From Synechococcus sp. CC9902 (GTDB taxonomy: Bacteria; Cyanobacteriota; Cyanobacteriia; PCC-6307; Cyanobiaceae), in contig NC_007513.1 of NCBI RefSeq assembly GCF_000012505.1, positions 620,001 through 684,000 on the forward strand: a stretch of DNA of 64,000 nucleotides, given 5' to 3'. The position numbers were made by a program, and so were the translations under genes. Of the stretch, positions 27,699 to 36,958 are shown one piece after another. The first letter of the stretch is position 1, and each line of letters begins with the position of its first letter. A model generated the notes under the pieces. That model saw only the letters and a program-made list of their open reading frames with translations. It did no database searches and had not been told where the DNA came from.

Positions 27699-28285
27699 GG
27701 GAACAGATCTCCTGATGCCTTTGCCGAGAGGAAGTCAGGGGCTTCAGCGTCTTTGTCAGACAGGCTGATGGCTGTGCCATTTAATTCCGCTTGTGGCCAA
27801 TCAATCGCCAAGTTTGGATCGTCCCATCGGATGGCACGTTCACACGCTTTATTCCAAAAACCACGAGCTTTGTACTGCACTTCTGCGACGGGACTCAGGG
27901 TGAGGAAACCATGAGCAAAGCCCTCTGGGATCCAAAGCTGGGCTTTATTTTCAGCGCTTAAGACAGCACCAACCCATTGACCACATGTGGGCGACGTTTG
28001 TCGAATATCGATTGCTACATCAAAAATAGATCCCACACTGGAACGGACAAGCTTGGCTTGTGGTTCAGGGGCTAATTGATAGTGCAACCCTCTTAAAACC
28101 CCTTGAATTGATCTTGAATGATTGTCTTGGGAAAACTCCACGGATTGTCCGACCGCTTCGTTAAAGCGTTTTTGGTTCCAGCTTTCAAAAAACCAGCCAC
28201 GGTCGTCGCCAAAGGCCCTGGGTGTAATGAGAAGCGGGCCCGAAATGGTGATTCCTTGCGATGTTTGCAGGGTTTCAACATTCAT
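27695..28285 (-). CDS. rfbC: dTDP-4-dehydrorhamnose 3,5-epimerase RfbC (RmlC)
   Basis: A cupin-fold epimerase. Characteristic blocks are F-x-E-S-W-N-Q-K-R-F near residues 32-41, [18 protein letters not shown] at about 53-70 containing the catalytic His, and the [10 protein letters not shown] block near 117-126. The length of 196 residues is usual. It overlaps rfbA upstream and rfbD downstream by ATGA, so the three genes form one translationally coupled unit. Confidence 0.95.
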   Translation of the reverse strand: MNVETLQTSQGITISGPLLITPRAFGDDRGWFFESWNQKRFNEAVGQSVEFSQDNHSRSIQGVLRGLHYQLAPEPQAKLVRSSVGSIFDVAIDIRQTSPTCGQWVGAVLSAENKAQLWIPEGFAHGFLTLSPVAEVQYKARGFWNKACERAIRWDDPNLAIDWPQAELNGTAISLSDKDAEAPDFLSAKASGDLFP

Positions 28286-29214
28286 GCGCTCACCTCCAGG
28301 CTGGTTTGCAGAGCAGCATGATCACTCACACTTTCCTCGAGCATTTGCAGGAGATAGGTTCCGTAGCCGCTTTTTTTCAGCGGTTGGGCGAGCCGATTGA
28401 GCTGTTCGTTGTCGATCCACCCCTGCCTCCAGGCCACTTCTTCAGGACAGCCCACTTTTAATCCCTGTCGATGTTCGAGGGTGCGGATATAGCTGGCCGC
28501 ATCGTTGAGCGAGTCGCATGTGCCCGTGTCGAGCCAAGCCATTCCTCGTCCCATTAGTTCAACTCGAAGCTGCCCTTCCTTCAGATACATCGCGTTGAGA
28601 TCGGTGATCTCGAGTTCACCACGGGGAGAGGGTTCGACTTTTCGGGCACGCTCCACCACGGTGTGGTCATAGAAATAGAGGCCTGTAACGGCGTAACGAC
28701 TTTTGGGATGGGTGGGCTTTTCCTCCAGGCTTAAGACCTTCCCTTGAGCGTCAAATTCAGCCACTCCATAGCGCTCAGGATCGCTAACGGGGTAGGCAAA
28801 AACCGTGGCTCCCTGCTGTTGTTCATTGCTGTTCATCAGCTGGGGAATGAGGTCGTGCCCGTGGAAGAGGTTGTCTCCTAAAACAAGGGCGGCGGGTGCT
28901 CCATCGAGGAAGTCGGCTCCGATCAGAAAGGCCTGGGCGAGTCCGTCTGGACTGGCTTGTGTGGCGTATTGGATTGCCATGCCCCAGGCAGAGCCATCTC
29001 CAAGCAACCGCTCGAACGCATCCCGATCATGGGGGGTTGTGATGATCAGAACGTCCCTGATCCCCGCCAGCATCAAGGTGCTGAGGGGGTAATAAATCAT
29101 TGGTTTGTCGTAGACGGGCAGGAGCTGTTTGCTCACTGCTTGGGTGATGGGATGTAGGCGCGTGCCGCTGCCACCGGCCAGGATGATTCCCTTCCGCTTC
29201 GGTGCCGTTCCCAT
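28282..29214 (-). CDS. rfbA: Glucose-1-phosphate thymidylyltransferase RfbA (RmlA)
   Basis: This first enzyme of dTDP-L-rhamnose synthesis has the nucleotidyltransferase signature [11 protein letters not shown] at about residues 14-24, the [11 protein letters not shown] block, G-D-N-L-F-H-G near 119-125 and E-E-K-P near 172. A possible RmlA C-terminal region G-W-I-D-N-E-Q-L is near residues 271-278. It heads the coupled rfbA-rfbC-rfbD-rfbB run. A 100-base gap separates it from the next minus-strand gene upstream and may hold a promoter; I see no clear terminator there. Confidence 0.95.
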   Translation of the reverse strand: MGTAPKRKGIILAGGSGTRLHPITQAVSKQLLPVYDKPMIYYPLSTLMLAGIRDVLIITTPHDRDAFERLLGDGSAWGMAIQYATQASPDGLAQAFLIGADFLDGAPAALVLGDNLFHGHDLIPQLMNSNEQQQGATVFAYPVSDPERYGVAEFDAQGKVLSLEEKPTHPKSRYAVTGLYFYDHTVVERARKVEPSPRGELEITDLNAMYLKEGQLRVELMGRGMAWLDTGTCDSLNDAASYIRTLEHRQGLKVGCPEEVAWRQGWIDNEQLNRLAQPLKKSGYGTYLLQMLEESVSDHAALQTSLEVSA

Positions 29215-29314
29215 CCTGCTGTTGCCAGTCCCAACCTCGGCTTATTACAGCATGAGAGATCGTTCGTTTCCTTGAGAATGGCGTTCGAATCTTGGGTTTT
29301 GCCTCTTTGAGGGG

Positions 29315-32233
29315 TCAGGATTTTGGCTGTTGGAGTTGTGATCGGATTTGAGCGGCCAAGACGGGATTCCGTTCCGAGATCACCTGCTCCCAGGCATCAA
29401 TCTCTTGATGCATCGGATTATCCCGAAGCAGTGAAACCTTCAGAAAGGGAAAGTTTTTTGCTTCAATTAACTCTTTCCAGGCTGTATGCAAAATATTTCC
29501 ATTGGCATGTTTTGTGTAAAGACTTTCTGTTTTAAACCCGGCTTTTTGTAGGCAAACTGGTAGACCAACTTCGTATTTTTTGATCAAATCACGTTTGCGA
29601 GGCCATGATTCCAGTTGATTCCAAAAGCTTTGAAATGCATCACTTTGAATTACTGGTTTTCGAAATGCAAGAAAAGCAGATTGAAGATGGGGTGCATACA
29701 TTTGGTCGTCGGTGAGTCCAATGACGTCTGCACTGCTTGCTTTTAGTCGTTGAAATAAATCGTCGAGGGGTGTGATTGGCCCCCAAAAACTGTCATTTGT
29801 GAGAATAAGTTGATCGATGTTGTCAATATCTCTTTTAAGCGAATGCAGGGCTGCCATCCAGCTGCCAAAGTCATATCCTTCGTTGCGGCGAATCAAAATG
29901 GCGCGGCAACATCTTTTGAGCTTTCGCAAGGTGTTCCAGTGCCATCGGAGGCCTGGCGAAGCCGAGACCAAAACGACATCTCCAAATTGTGCGTAACTCT
30001 CCAAAAGTTTGAGCAGATCTGGGCGTAAACGGTTGGTTGGATCAAAATGAGCCATCACAATCAAGGGCTTTTTGTTATTTGGTTTCCAGCCCCGTTGCTT
30101 CCAGTGGCTGATCTGCTGAGGCTTCACACGGCCAGACGACTGGGGTGCAGGATCTTTGGGTTGGAAGCGGTTGCTGTGGGGATGGATGTTGTGACTAAAT
30201 AGTGGATCTCCAGTTTCAAAGAGTCCGGCGTGTTTATGTCGCAAATAACCCGACTCGCGTTGATGTCGGGCTAGGGCCTCTCCTGATTGATCTTTGCCGC
30301 GACTCACTGATTCATGGTGAATGATGTCAACAAACGGCGTGACAACAACAGAGCCTTCCAGTTGTCGCAATCGCAGGCATAGATCTACATCGTTGAAGAC
30401 CACTGCGAGTTGTTCATCGAACCCACCAATTTGATCAAAATCAGCGGTTCTAAGCATCAAACAGGCAGCAGTGGCTGCAATCCACTCTTCTTGCACTCCC
30501 AAGGGAGTGAACATATCAATGGTGTTGAGTTCAGACAGGTGTTTGCCCGGCTCCAACACACAGCGTCGTTCCCCTTTGATGAGCACGACCCCATGATGTT
30601 GGATGCTGTTGTTGGGGTAACGCAGTCGAGCACCAACGGCCACTGTGTGGCTCACTGCAAAAGGATCGAGGAGTTTTTGAAGAATATTTTCCGAGCGGAC
30701 TTCAATATCGTTATTTAGAAGTAAGAGATGTGTGCCCTGGCAATAAGGACGTGCAAAATTATGAATCTGTGCGTAATTAAAGTCGCAATCCAAACGCAGC
30801 ACTGTGACATCGCTCAGAACGCGCTGATGATTGAGCCAAGTCAAAGTGTCTGTACTCGTGCTGCCGTTGTCGATCAAGATCAGTTCAAAGGGAATATCTC
30901 CAGCACAACGGCGAATCGACTCCACGCAAACTTTGGTGAGTGCTGCGCTATCGCGAAAGGGAATCAGAATTGAAACAAATGTGTTCTCTGGGGGAGTCCA
31001 ATGCACTTGATGGCATCCAGACCATTTGGGATGGGCCGTAATTACCCCGCCAGTCGTCAGAAAATGAGCTCCGCGTTCTCGACAAATACTCAGAGATTCT
31101 TGACATTGTGCGGCACTGAAAACCAGACGATCTTTGGGGGATGCCACTTCTGGAACGGCGGGATTCGTGGTGATTTTTCGGCTCAGTAGAGCCTGGCTTA
31201 AATGCTCACATGTGTGGCGTTGTGCACTGACTTGAAGGCTGAGATCAAGGATCAGATTGTGAAGACATAGGCGTCGATTTGGGAGGTCTAATTGGCGCAA
31301 TCGACTGAGTCGAAGCGTCACTAGCCCACCGATACACCCTCGGGTGAGTAGGCGCCAAGGCAGGGCGGATACGTGGTTTTGACGGTTGCCAGGGGGCTGT
31401 GTCGGATCGGCACTCCACTGCAATGTTTCATCAGAGCTGAACAACTCAGCCTTGTGTGAAGCTTCTGCGGCTCGACTCAGCAGTAGTGGTGCTTGTGGTG
31501 CCAGGCGGTCATCGCAATGGCAAAAGCTCACCAGAGCCTCGCTGGAGGAAGGCAGTGCCGACCACACCGAGTTGAGATCGTCGAGATGTCCATGGATGAT
31601 GTGATTCCAGCCAACGGTGTTTCCGTCAGTGGTGTTGCTGTCAAGAGTGCTGGCAGCGTTGTTGGCTGGTCGAGGCTCCGTTTGTAAAACCACCAACACC
31701 AGTGGCAATGGATTGTTTGGTGAGTGAGCGGTTTGTATGGCTGCATCAGGTTCCGGTTGATAGCGGTCGAGATCTTTCCCAAGAGCACGCCGATGGCGGA
31801 ACCGTTTCCAGCCGAGGGTGGCTAGGTGCTCAAGGGCGCAGGCTTTTTGGCGTTGAAGTTCTTTTTTCGCGGCTGGACGGAGACCATCGAGGTAGGCCTG
31901 TAAGTGGATTGGAGGTAGGTCTGCATACAGGCATGCCTCTCCATGGACGATCTGGGTGAGTCGCCCAGAGCTCACAAGCGTTGTGGCGCCGATGAGATCT
32001 GGATGGGCTTGAAGCAGGGCTTTTTCATCGATGCCGCTGTCTTGTGGTGCCCAGCTCTGGGGGCTCACCAGTAAAGGAATCGGGATCAGGCGAGGATCGA
32101 GGCAGGCCACTGGTAGGCCTGGATTTCGCTCCGCCAAGGCTGGCTGTAAGTCTTCCAAGCCAAATCCCCGCTCAACGACTTGTCGTAGAGCCTGCGTGAG
32201 CGATCGATCTGAAAGACTTTGGCTTGACACCAT
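29315..32233 (-). CDS. Large glycosyltransferase: unassigned N-terminal region + GT2 + RgpF domain, 972 aa
   Basis: The first 420 residues have no motif that I recognise. A GT2 domain begins at about residue 432 (V-S-I-L-I-P-F-R-D-S), with L-L-L-N-N-D-I-E-V giving the acidic metal site region and H-H-G-V-V-L-I-K further on. The last 240 residues form an RgpF (rhamnan synthesis F) domain with I-V-M-A-H-F-D, N-E-G-Y-D-F-G-S-W and L-T-N-D-S-F-W-G-P. ATG 32233 is chosen; a frame extending to 32437 would run into the divergent promoter region. Likely role: assembly of a rhamnose-containing glycan. Confidence 0.82.
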   Translation of the reverse strand: MVSSQSLSDRSLTQALRQVVERGFGLEDLQPALAERNPGLPVACLDPRLIPIPLLVSPQSWAPQDSGIDEKALLQAHPDLIGATTLVSSGRLTQIVHGEACLYADLPPIHLQAYLDGLRPAAKKELQRQKACALEHLATLGWKRFRHRRALGKDLDRYQPEPDAAIQTAHSPNNPLPLVLVVLQTEPRPANNAASTLDSNTTDGNTVGWNHIIHGHLDDLNSVWSALPSSSEALVSFCHCDDRLAPQAPLLLSRAAEASHKAELFSSDETLQWSADPTQPPGNRQNHVSALPWRLLTRGCIGGLVTLRLSRLRQLDLPNRRLCLHNLILDLSLQVSAQRHTCEHLSQALLSRKITTNPAVPEVASPKDRLVFSAAQCQESLSICRERGAHFLTTGGVITAHPKWSGCHQVHWTPPENTFVSILIPFRDSAALTKVCVESIRRCAGDIPFELILIDNGSTSTDTLTWLNHQRVLSDVTVLRLDCDFNYAQIHNFARPYCQGTHLLLLNNDIEVRSENILQKLLDPFAVSHTVAVGARLRYPNNSIQHHGVVLIKGERRCVLEPGKHLSELNTIDMFTPLGVQEEWIAATAACLMLRTADFDQIGGFDEQLAVVFNDVDLCLRLRQLEGSVVVTPFVDIIHHESVSRGKDQSGEALARHQRESGYLRHKHAGLFETGDPLFSHNIHPHSNRFQPKDPAPQSSGRVKPQQISHWKQRGWKPNNKKPLIVMAHFDPTNRLRPDLLKLLESYAQFGDVVLVSASPGLRWHWNTLRKLKRCCRAILIRRNEGYDFGSWMAALHSLKRDIDNIDQLILTNDSFWGPITPLDDLFQRLKASSADVIGLTDDQMYAPHLQSAFLAFRKPVIQSDAFQSFWNQLESWPRKRDLIKKYEVGLPVCLQKAGFKTESLYTKHANGNILHTAWKELIEAKNFPFLKVSLLRDNPMHQEIDAWEQVISERNPVLAAQIRSQLQQPKS

Positions 32234-32331
32234 TCGCCTTGGGCTGCACCTAGTCAAGCCGACGCACCAGAGAGGGGCGGGAGCGTCCGCTGACTTCCCG
32301 CATAAAGTCTCAAAAGGGAACAGCGTTGGAG

Positions 32332-33519
32332 ATGGCCGCACGTCGAGATTGGTTGCTGGGACGATTCCCTTGGGCACGATCCCGATCGAGTGTTGACTGC
32401 GCCGCTGCTGAGTGCAACGAATCATCGGATTGTGCAAGTGAATCTTCGCTAACCGAACGCGATCCCCATCTGATGGACGTGCTTCGTGAGGTCATTGCCC
32501 TCCGTCAGGCTGGGGATGTTCAAGCGTCTTTGGCGCTTGTTGATCGTTCCCTCGCAGAAGGGATGTCCAGCAATTATTTGTTGGATAACCGAGCCAGAGC
32601 CCTTGCCCAATTGAATCGTGAGAACGAAGCCATTCAGATTTGGGAGTTTCTTTCTGAATGTGGTGATTTGGAGTTGCAGGAGAAGTCCAAGCGATTGGTT
32701 TTCCAGCAAAAATGTCGCTATGTCTTGAATCGTGTCGTGTATTTTTCACGGCTAGGAGATGCACATGAAGCGCTCACTATTCTTGATCTTGCGCAGGCCG
32801 AAGGAATCGAGAATGACATGCTTCTGGATAACCGTGCTCGCATATTTGTGCAGTTAAATCGTCATATCGAAGCGATATCTATATGGAAAAAATTGTCTCA
32901 ATCGAATCCCAAGAAATACAATGCAATTTTAATCAATCAATTGGTTGGTGCCTTGCAGTTGATTTGCCGATCGCAGGGATGGAATGTTCAATATTTTAAT
33001 CGAGATCTTGAAACGTTGGATGCGCTAGAGAAAGGAGTTTTGAAAGAGTGTGAGCTACTCCGTAAACGTGGTTATGCCCAGCCATTGATCCAACTTGTTG
33101 ATAAAGCATTAGAGAGTGGGTTTGAATCCCCATGGCTTGTTATTGCAAAAGCCAATGCTCTGATTGAACTTGAAAAATTTGTTGATGCCCAGAATCTTTT
33201 AAATCATTTCAAGGATTCTGTTCATGAACAACACGCTCTTGCTGCCATGGAACAAATGTTGGATGCTCTGTCTGGTGATGTTGAAGTCGAGCTTGTCCTG
33301 CGGGCTGCCGTTCGATTGAAAGCAAAGGGAGATCTGGATGCAGCTCAAGACTTGTTAGTGAAGGCGTTGCTGCAGAATCATTCTTGTGTGGTTTATGAAG
33401 AGACTTTGCAGCAGCTTTTGGTTGAACGGGGGGAAAAGAACCCTGCGCTTCAGGCCTTTGAATTGTTTTTAGGGGAAGCCGAGAAGATGCAAACCGCTGC
33501 ACTCATTTCAGGCCAATGA
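32332..33519 (+). CDS. Repeat-containing helical (TPR/SEL-like) protein, 395 aa
   Basis: Helical repeats are visible. A unit of the form A-L-x-L-V-D-R-S-L-A-E-G-M-x-x-N-Y-L-L-D-N-R-A-R-A-L-A-Q-L-N-R occurs at about residues 65-95 and again near 144-175, with weaker copies later. This is TPR-like spacing. There is no signal peptide or membrane helix. It lies 13 bases upstream of an RgpF-domain gene and is probably co-transcribed, so it may scaffold or regulate the glycan machinery. The first 40 residues look low in complexity; an in-frame TTG at 32326 would add two. Confidence 0.72.
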   Translation: MAARRDWLLGRFPWARSRSSVDCAAAECNESSDCASESSLTERDPHLMDVLREVIALRQAGDVQASLALVDRSLAEGMSSNYLLDNRARALAQLNRENEAIQIWEFLSECGDLELQEKSKRLVFQQKCRYVLNRVVYFSRLGDAHEALTILDLAQAEGIENDMLLDNRARIFVQLNRHIEAISIWKKLSQSNPKKYNAILINQLVGALQLICRSQGWNVQYFNRDLETLDALEKGVLKECELLRKRGYAQPLIQLVDKALESGFESPWLVIAKANALIELEKFVDAQNLLNHFKDSVHEQHALAAMEQMLDALSGDVEVELVLRAAVRLKAKGDLDAAQDLLVKALLQNHSCVVYEETLQQLLVERGEKNPALQAFELFLGEAEKMQTAALISGQ

Positions 33520-33532
33520 GCAGGGAGCTTTA

Positions 33533-35092
33533 ATGGCGCGTTGGTTTTGTCGCTTAGATCCGGCTTTTTATCCTGCTTGGCAGAGGGGTGATCTCGAGGC
33601 GCAGGCGAGATCTTTTGCCATCCAGGGTTGGCTCCTTTCCATTGATGTGGATGGCCAAGGCACGTCTAGTTCTTTTCTGAATCCTCCTGCTGCACCCGAT
33701 CTCCCCTGGGCATGGGAATTAAATTGCAGCGATCCGCTCTCTCCTCAAGCGGAGCGAAATTTGCTGGCATCGCTTAAAGAGGCTTGGTGCTCAGAGCATG
33801 TTCTGCATCTTTTAGGCCGGCCCGTCATCGTATTGCGTGGTTTGAAAAATTTGAGCTCATTAAAATTTGCTCTTCAACGCTTCCGCAAATTGCATGATCA
33901 ATTGTTGATTCTCAGTAGTGATCTTCGACCCATCAGTGGAATTGAAGAGAATGGTCTGGATGTTGATGGGTGGTTGGACTCATCGACCGATCAAATGATT
34001 TATATCCGAAATTTAAAGCTGGCTCATCATCGTTTGGCAGGCTCAGGCTTAGAAGTTCCTGGGGTTTGGGCGATGGATCAAGACCTTGAAAAGGTTTCGA
34101 GTGATTCGCCGAATGAGCTTTATCGGGAATGGCTCGAGCAAGCATCGGCCTGGAGTGAGTTGGCGAATGATGGGGCGATTGATGCCCCTGTATGCATACA
34201 AGATTGGTCGGGACACTGTCGCTTGATGATGCCTTCATCTTTGAAGGAGAAAAGTGTTGAGCCTGAGCGTTTGAATGTGACGCAAATCCCATCTACTGAT
34301 GAACGTAGTTGGGGAGAGTCATCTCCAGGTCATCTGGCCCTCATGATTCATGGTTTTTATCCCGATGTTCTAGACGACATTCTTTTGAAATTACCGAGCT
34401 TTTGTGCGGGAATGGTTGGCACTCAGCTTGATCTTTATGTCAGCACTTCAATGGATCAGATAGATCAGGTTGAAAAGAAGCTTCGTGATCTCGATTTTGC
34501 GTGTGTTCGCTTGTTTGGTGTGGAGAATCGTGGGCGAGATGTGGCGCCATTTTTGCTGCATTTGCTGCCGGCCGTGGCTGCCGCTGGTCATCATTTTTTT
34601 GTGAAGCTACATACTAAAAAGTCGCTTCAGTTTGGTATCGACGGGCTCGATAAGTGGTCGCGACATTTGATTGAGTCGCTGTTGAGTGCTGCTGGACTGG
34701 AGGCGATTAGATATCAATTCTTGGATGATGAGGATTTGGGATGTTTGTGCCCATCAGGAACCCTTCTGCCCCTGGCAATTGCTTTGTTTAAAAATAAGAC
34801 TCACTTGCATCATTTATTGAGTCATTCTGAGATCAATGGGCGCTGGGCACTGATGCAAACATTTGTGGCTGGCAGCATGTTTGCTGGCCGCGTTGAGGCT
34901 TTCCGCTCATTGCTCGATCAAGGCTTTTCGTTGGACGACTTTGAACTTGAAGGTGGCCAGTTTGATGGAACATTTGCCCATGCTCTTGAACGTTTGATCT
35001 CGCTGGAGGTGAAACGTTCGGGTTGGCAGATTAAGGAGATGTCTGGCAGTCCCGAGGCGGTTCCAGGTTTTGGTTACGGCTTGGTGGATTGA
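33533..35092 (+). CDS. RgpF-domain protein with WbsX-like N-terminal half, 519 aa
   Basis: Residues about 265-500 form an RgpF (rhamnan synthesis F) domain: L-A-L-M-I-H-G-F-Y-P-D, N-R-G-R-D-V-A-P-F-L, K-L-H-T-K-K-S, and F-E-L-E-G-G-Q-F-D-G-T-F-A-H-A-L-E-R. These last blocks match the equivalent part of the 1161-residue transferase. The N-terminal half contains L-L-G-R-P-V-I-V-L-R-G, which resembles the G-R-P-V-x-x-I-Y-R segment of WbsX-type (GT99) proteins but without their other motifs. Both the acceptor and the chemistry are unknown. Its last 62 bases overlap the antisense coiled-coil gene. Confidence 0.78.
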   Translation: MARWFCRLDPAFYPAWQRGDLEAQARSFAIQGWLLSIDVDGQGTSSSFLNPPAAPDLPWAWELNCSDPLSPQAERNLLASLKEAWCSEHVLHLLGRPVIVLRGLKNLSSLKFALQRFRKLHDQLLILSSDLRPISGIEENGLDVDGWLDSSTDQMIYIRNLKLAHHRLAGSGLEVPGVWAMDQDLEKVSSDSPNELYREWLEQASAWSELANDGAIDAPVCIQDWSGHCRLMMPSSLKEKSVEPERLNVTQIPSTDERSWGESSPGHLALMIHGFYPDVLDDILLKLPSFCAGMVGTQLDLYVSTSMDQIDQVEKKLRDLDFACVRLFGVENRGRDVAPFLLHLLPAVAAAGHHFFVKLHTKKSLQFGIDGLDKWSRHLIESLLSAAGLEAIRYQFLDDEDLGCLCPSGTLLPLAIALFKNKTHLHHLLSHSEINGRWALMQTFVAGSMFAGRVEAFRSLLDQGFSLDDFELEGGQFDGTFAHALERLISLEVKRSGWQIKEMSGSPEAVPGFGYGLVD

Positions 35093-35372
35093 GCTGCTGA
35101 AGCAGGGAAGCAATTAATGCCTTGGCGCGATGTTGTTGGTGTTGATAACTGTCGATCAGTAAGGCTTTATTTTGGGATTTTTGATAGTGGTACTCAAGTT
35201 CATTCTGCGTATTGATGAGTTCTTCGTGTGCGCTATTGAGTTTATTTTGGAGCGATTGGATTTCATTTTCTTTTGCGTTTAAACTATCTTTTAATTTATT
35301 GATTGTTTGTTTGGCGTCTTTCAGCTGTTGTCCAAGCTCGGGCTGGTCTGAAGGATGGTGTAGGGAGTTCAA
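35031..35372 (-). CDS. Coiled-coil protein, 113 aa (TTG start)
   Basis: Residues about 12-90 form a convincing heptad coiled coil rich in L, K, E, Q and N, followed by a Pro-rich tail. There is no membrane helix. The start is TTG, without a clear Shine-Dalgarno sequence. The 3' end overlaps the RgpF-domain gene on the other strand. The amino-acid pattern is far from what an antisense shadow would give, and most of the frame lies outside the opposing gene, so I take it as real. The family is unknown; coiled-coil tails of this kind are common near glycosyltransferase loci in marine Synechococcus. Confidence 0.6.
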   Translation of the reverse strand: MNSLHHPSDQPELGQQLKDAKQTINKLKDSLNAKENEIQSLQNKLNSAHEELINTQNELEYHYQKSQNKALLIDSYQHQQHRAKALIASLLQQLNPPSRNQNLEPPRDCQTSP

Positions 35373-35425
35373 GGTGATTGTGATTGGTTTGGGCTGTTAG
35401 GTCTCGGTCAACCAGTCGACTCTAC

Positions 35426-36496
35426 TTATTTTGCTTCTTGTGCGATCCCGACTGTGCGTAAGGAGTTGATGGCGTTATCGATTAATTGGTAGGCATCGTC
35501 TGGTGTTGTTGCGCGCATTAAGGAATGGCGGAGTTGTGGTGCTCCTGGGAACCCAGTGCATGTCCAGCTCATATGTTTTCGTGCAATGAGGAGGCCGTGG
35601 GATCCTCTGGATGACACCAAATCGTGCAACTGTTCTTTGGCTAAGTGAAGTCTGGCACCACTGTCTGGTGTTGCAGGAATCGGTCGATTCATGAATGCGG
35701 CTTCAATTTGTCCCACCAGCCAGGGTGACCCCATGGTTCCGCGACCCACCATCACGCCATCGGCTCCTGTGATCTCTAAACACCGAAGTGCATCGGTGGG
35801 GCTGTTGATATCTCCATTGGCAATCACGGGAATCGTTAAGGCTTGCTTGACTTCCGCGATCGCATTCCAATTCGCTTGGCCTTTGAAACCCTGTTCCCGG
35901 GTTCGTCCATGCAAGGTCAACATTTGGGCGCCAGCATTTTGAAGTTGTCGGCACCAAGTGATCGGGTCCGAACTGCTCCCACACCAACCGAGGCGCGTTT
36001 TTACGGTGACCGGAATCGATACAGCGTCAACGACCGCCTCCAAAATCTGAGTGGCGAGATTCGGGTCACGGATGAGTCCTGAACCTCCGCCTTTCTTCGC
36101 GATTTTTCGGACTGGACATCCCATGTTGATATCGATAAGAAAGGCCCCAGCCTGTTCGGCACGGCGTGCTGCGTGGGCCATCGCGTGAGGGCGGTGATCG
36201 AAGAGTTGAACCGCGATGGGGCCTTCCTCGGCCTTGAGGTCGTCCATTTTTCCGTAACCGTGGCCGAGCTCCAGGCTTGTGGCGTTCACCATTTCTGTGA
36301 ACAGCAAGGAATCCCGAGACCATCGCCGCACTAACCCACGAAAAATCTTGTCGGTTACGCCCGCTAAAGGCGATTGCAGGACCCGCGAATGAAGCTGACG
36401 GCAGGTGCCATTGCCCGGAAGATGAATGGGTGTTTGCAGGCTTTGGTTCAAAGGTTGGGGATGATCAAGACCACTCCGCTCAGTTTCATCAGCCAT
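35426..36496 (-). CDS. dus: tRNA-dihydrouridine synthase (Dus family)
   Basis: An FMN enzyme that reduces uridines in the tRNA D loop. The Dus pattern is clear: L-Q-S-P-L-A-G-V-T-D at about residues 36-45, I-D-I-N-M-G-C-P with the catalytic Cys near 115, V-K-T-R-L-G-W, the L-T-L-H-G-R-T-R-E-Q-G-F block, and G-D-I-N-S and G-R-G-T-M-G-S-P-W-L in the barrel. The ATG at 36496 overlaps the ATG of the divergent DUF1823 gene (CATG), so both promoters must lie inside the opposite coding regions or very close by. An earlier in-frame start at 36580 lies inside DUF1823 and is less likely. Confidence 0.92.
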   Translation of the reverse strand: MADETERSGLDHPQPLNQSLQTPIHLPGNGTCRQLHSRVLQSPLAGVTDKIFRGLVRRWSRDSLLFTEMVNATSLELGHGYGKMDDLKAEEGPIAVQLFDHRPHAMAHAARRAEQAGAFLIDINMGCPVRKIAKKGGGSGLIRDPNLATQILEAVVDAVSIPVTVKTRLGWCGSSSDPITWCRQLQNAGAQMLTLHGRTREQGFKGQANWNAIAEVKQALTIPVIANGDINSPTDALRCLEITGADGVMVGRGTMGSPWLVGQIEAAFMNRPIPATPDSGARLHLAKEQLHDLVSSRGSHGLLIARKHMSWTCTGFPGAPQLRHSLMRATTPDDAYQLIDNAINSLRTVGIAQEAK

Positions 36497-36947
36497 GGGT
36501 GATCTTTGGCCTGTGAGTCGCGCACTACTGCAACAGATTCTTGAGGATCGTTGCACCGATCGTTTCGTTTGCGAATGCATTTGGACGCGGCTGGGATACG
36601 TACCCGTCGGTGATCAATGGCACGCCGGTCCCACCACATCCAAAGAGTGGTCTGATGCGTTTCCCCTTGGTCCTGAATTGATTGCTCAGCGCCCAGCATC
36701 TGTTCGTTTAACCCGCTCGATCCCTAAGCCTCTCAAGCAGCTTTTAAAGGAGCAGCTGGGTTTTGCCGGCTACAAGATCGGTGGGTTGTACCCCCGGCGC
36801 ACCCGCCGCGCTACTGCCGTGAGTTGGTTGCTGGCATGGCTCGCCCAGCGAGGGGAGCCTTTGCCGGATCAAGGTCCTCTGGCCCAAGAAATGCCTGTCC
36901 CTAGTGATCCCGTAAAAGGGCATCCGGGAGATCTCCTGATTTCATGA
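36495..36947 (+). CDS. DUF1823 family protein, 150 aa
   Basis: Cyanobacterial and plant proteins of this family share the pattern seen here: L-x-x-I-L-x-D-x-x-x-D-x-F-V-x-x-x-x-W-x-R-L-G-Y near residues 12-35, W-x-x-A-F-P, and R-S-I-P-K-x-x-K-Q-L-L-K-E-x-L-G-F-x-G-Y-K-I-G-x-L near 73-98. The last part before the tail is L-Y-P-R-R-T-R-R-A-T-A-V-S-W-L-L-A. The function is unknown. Its start codon shares bases with the dus start on the other strand. Confidence 0.85.
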   Translation: MGDLWPVSRALLQQILEDRCTDRFVCECIWTRLGYVPVGDQWHAGPTTSKEWSDAFPLGPELIAQRPASVRLTRSIPKPLKQLLKEQLGFAGYKIGGLYPRRTRRATAVSWLLAWLAQRGEPLPDQGPLAQEMPVPSDPVKGHPGDLLIS

Positions 36948-36958
36948 GATCAAAACCG

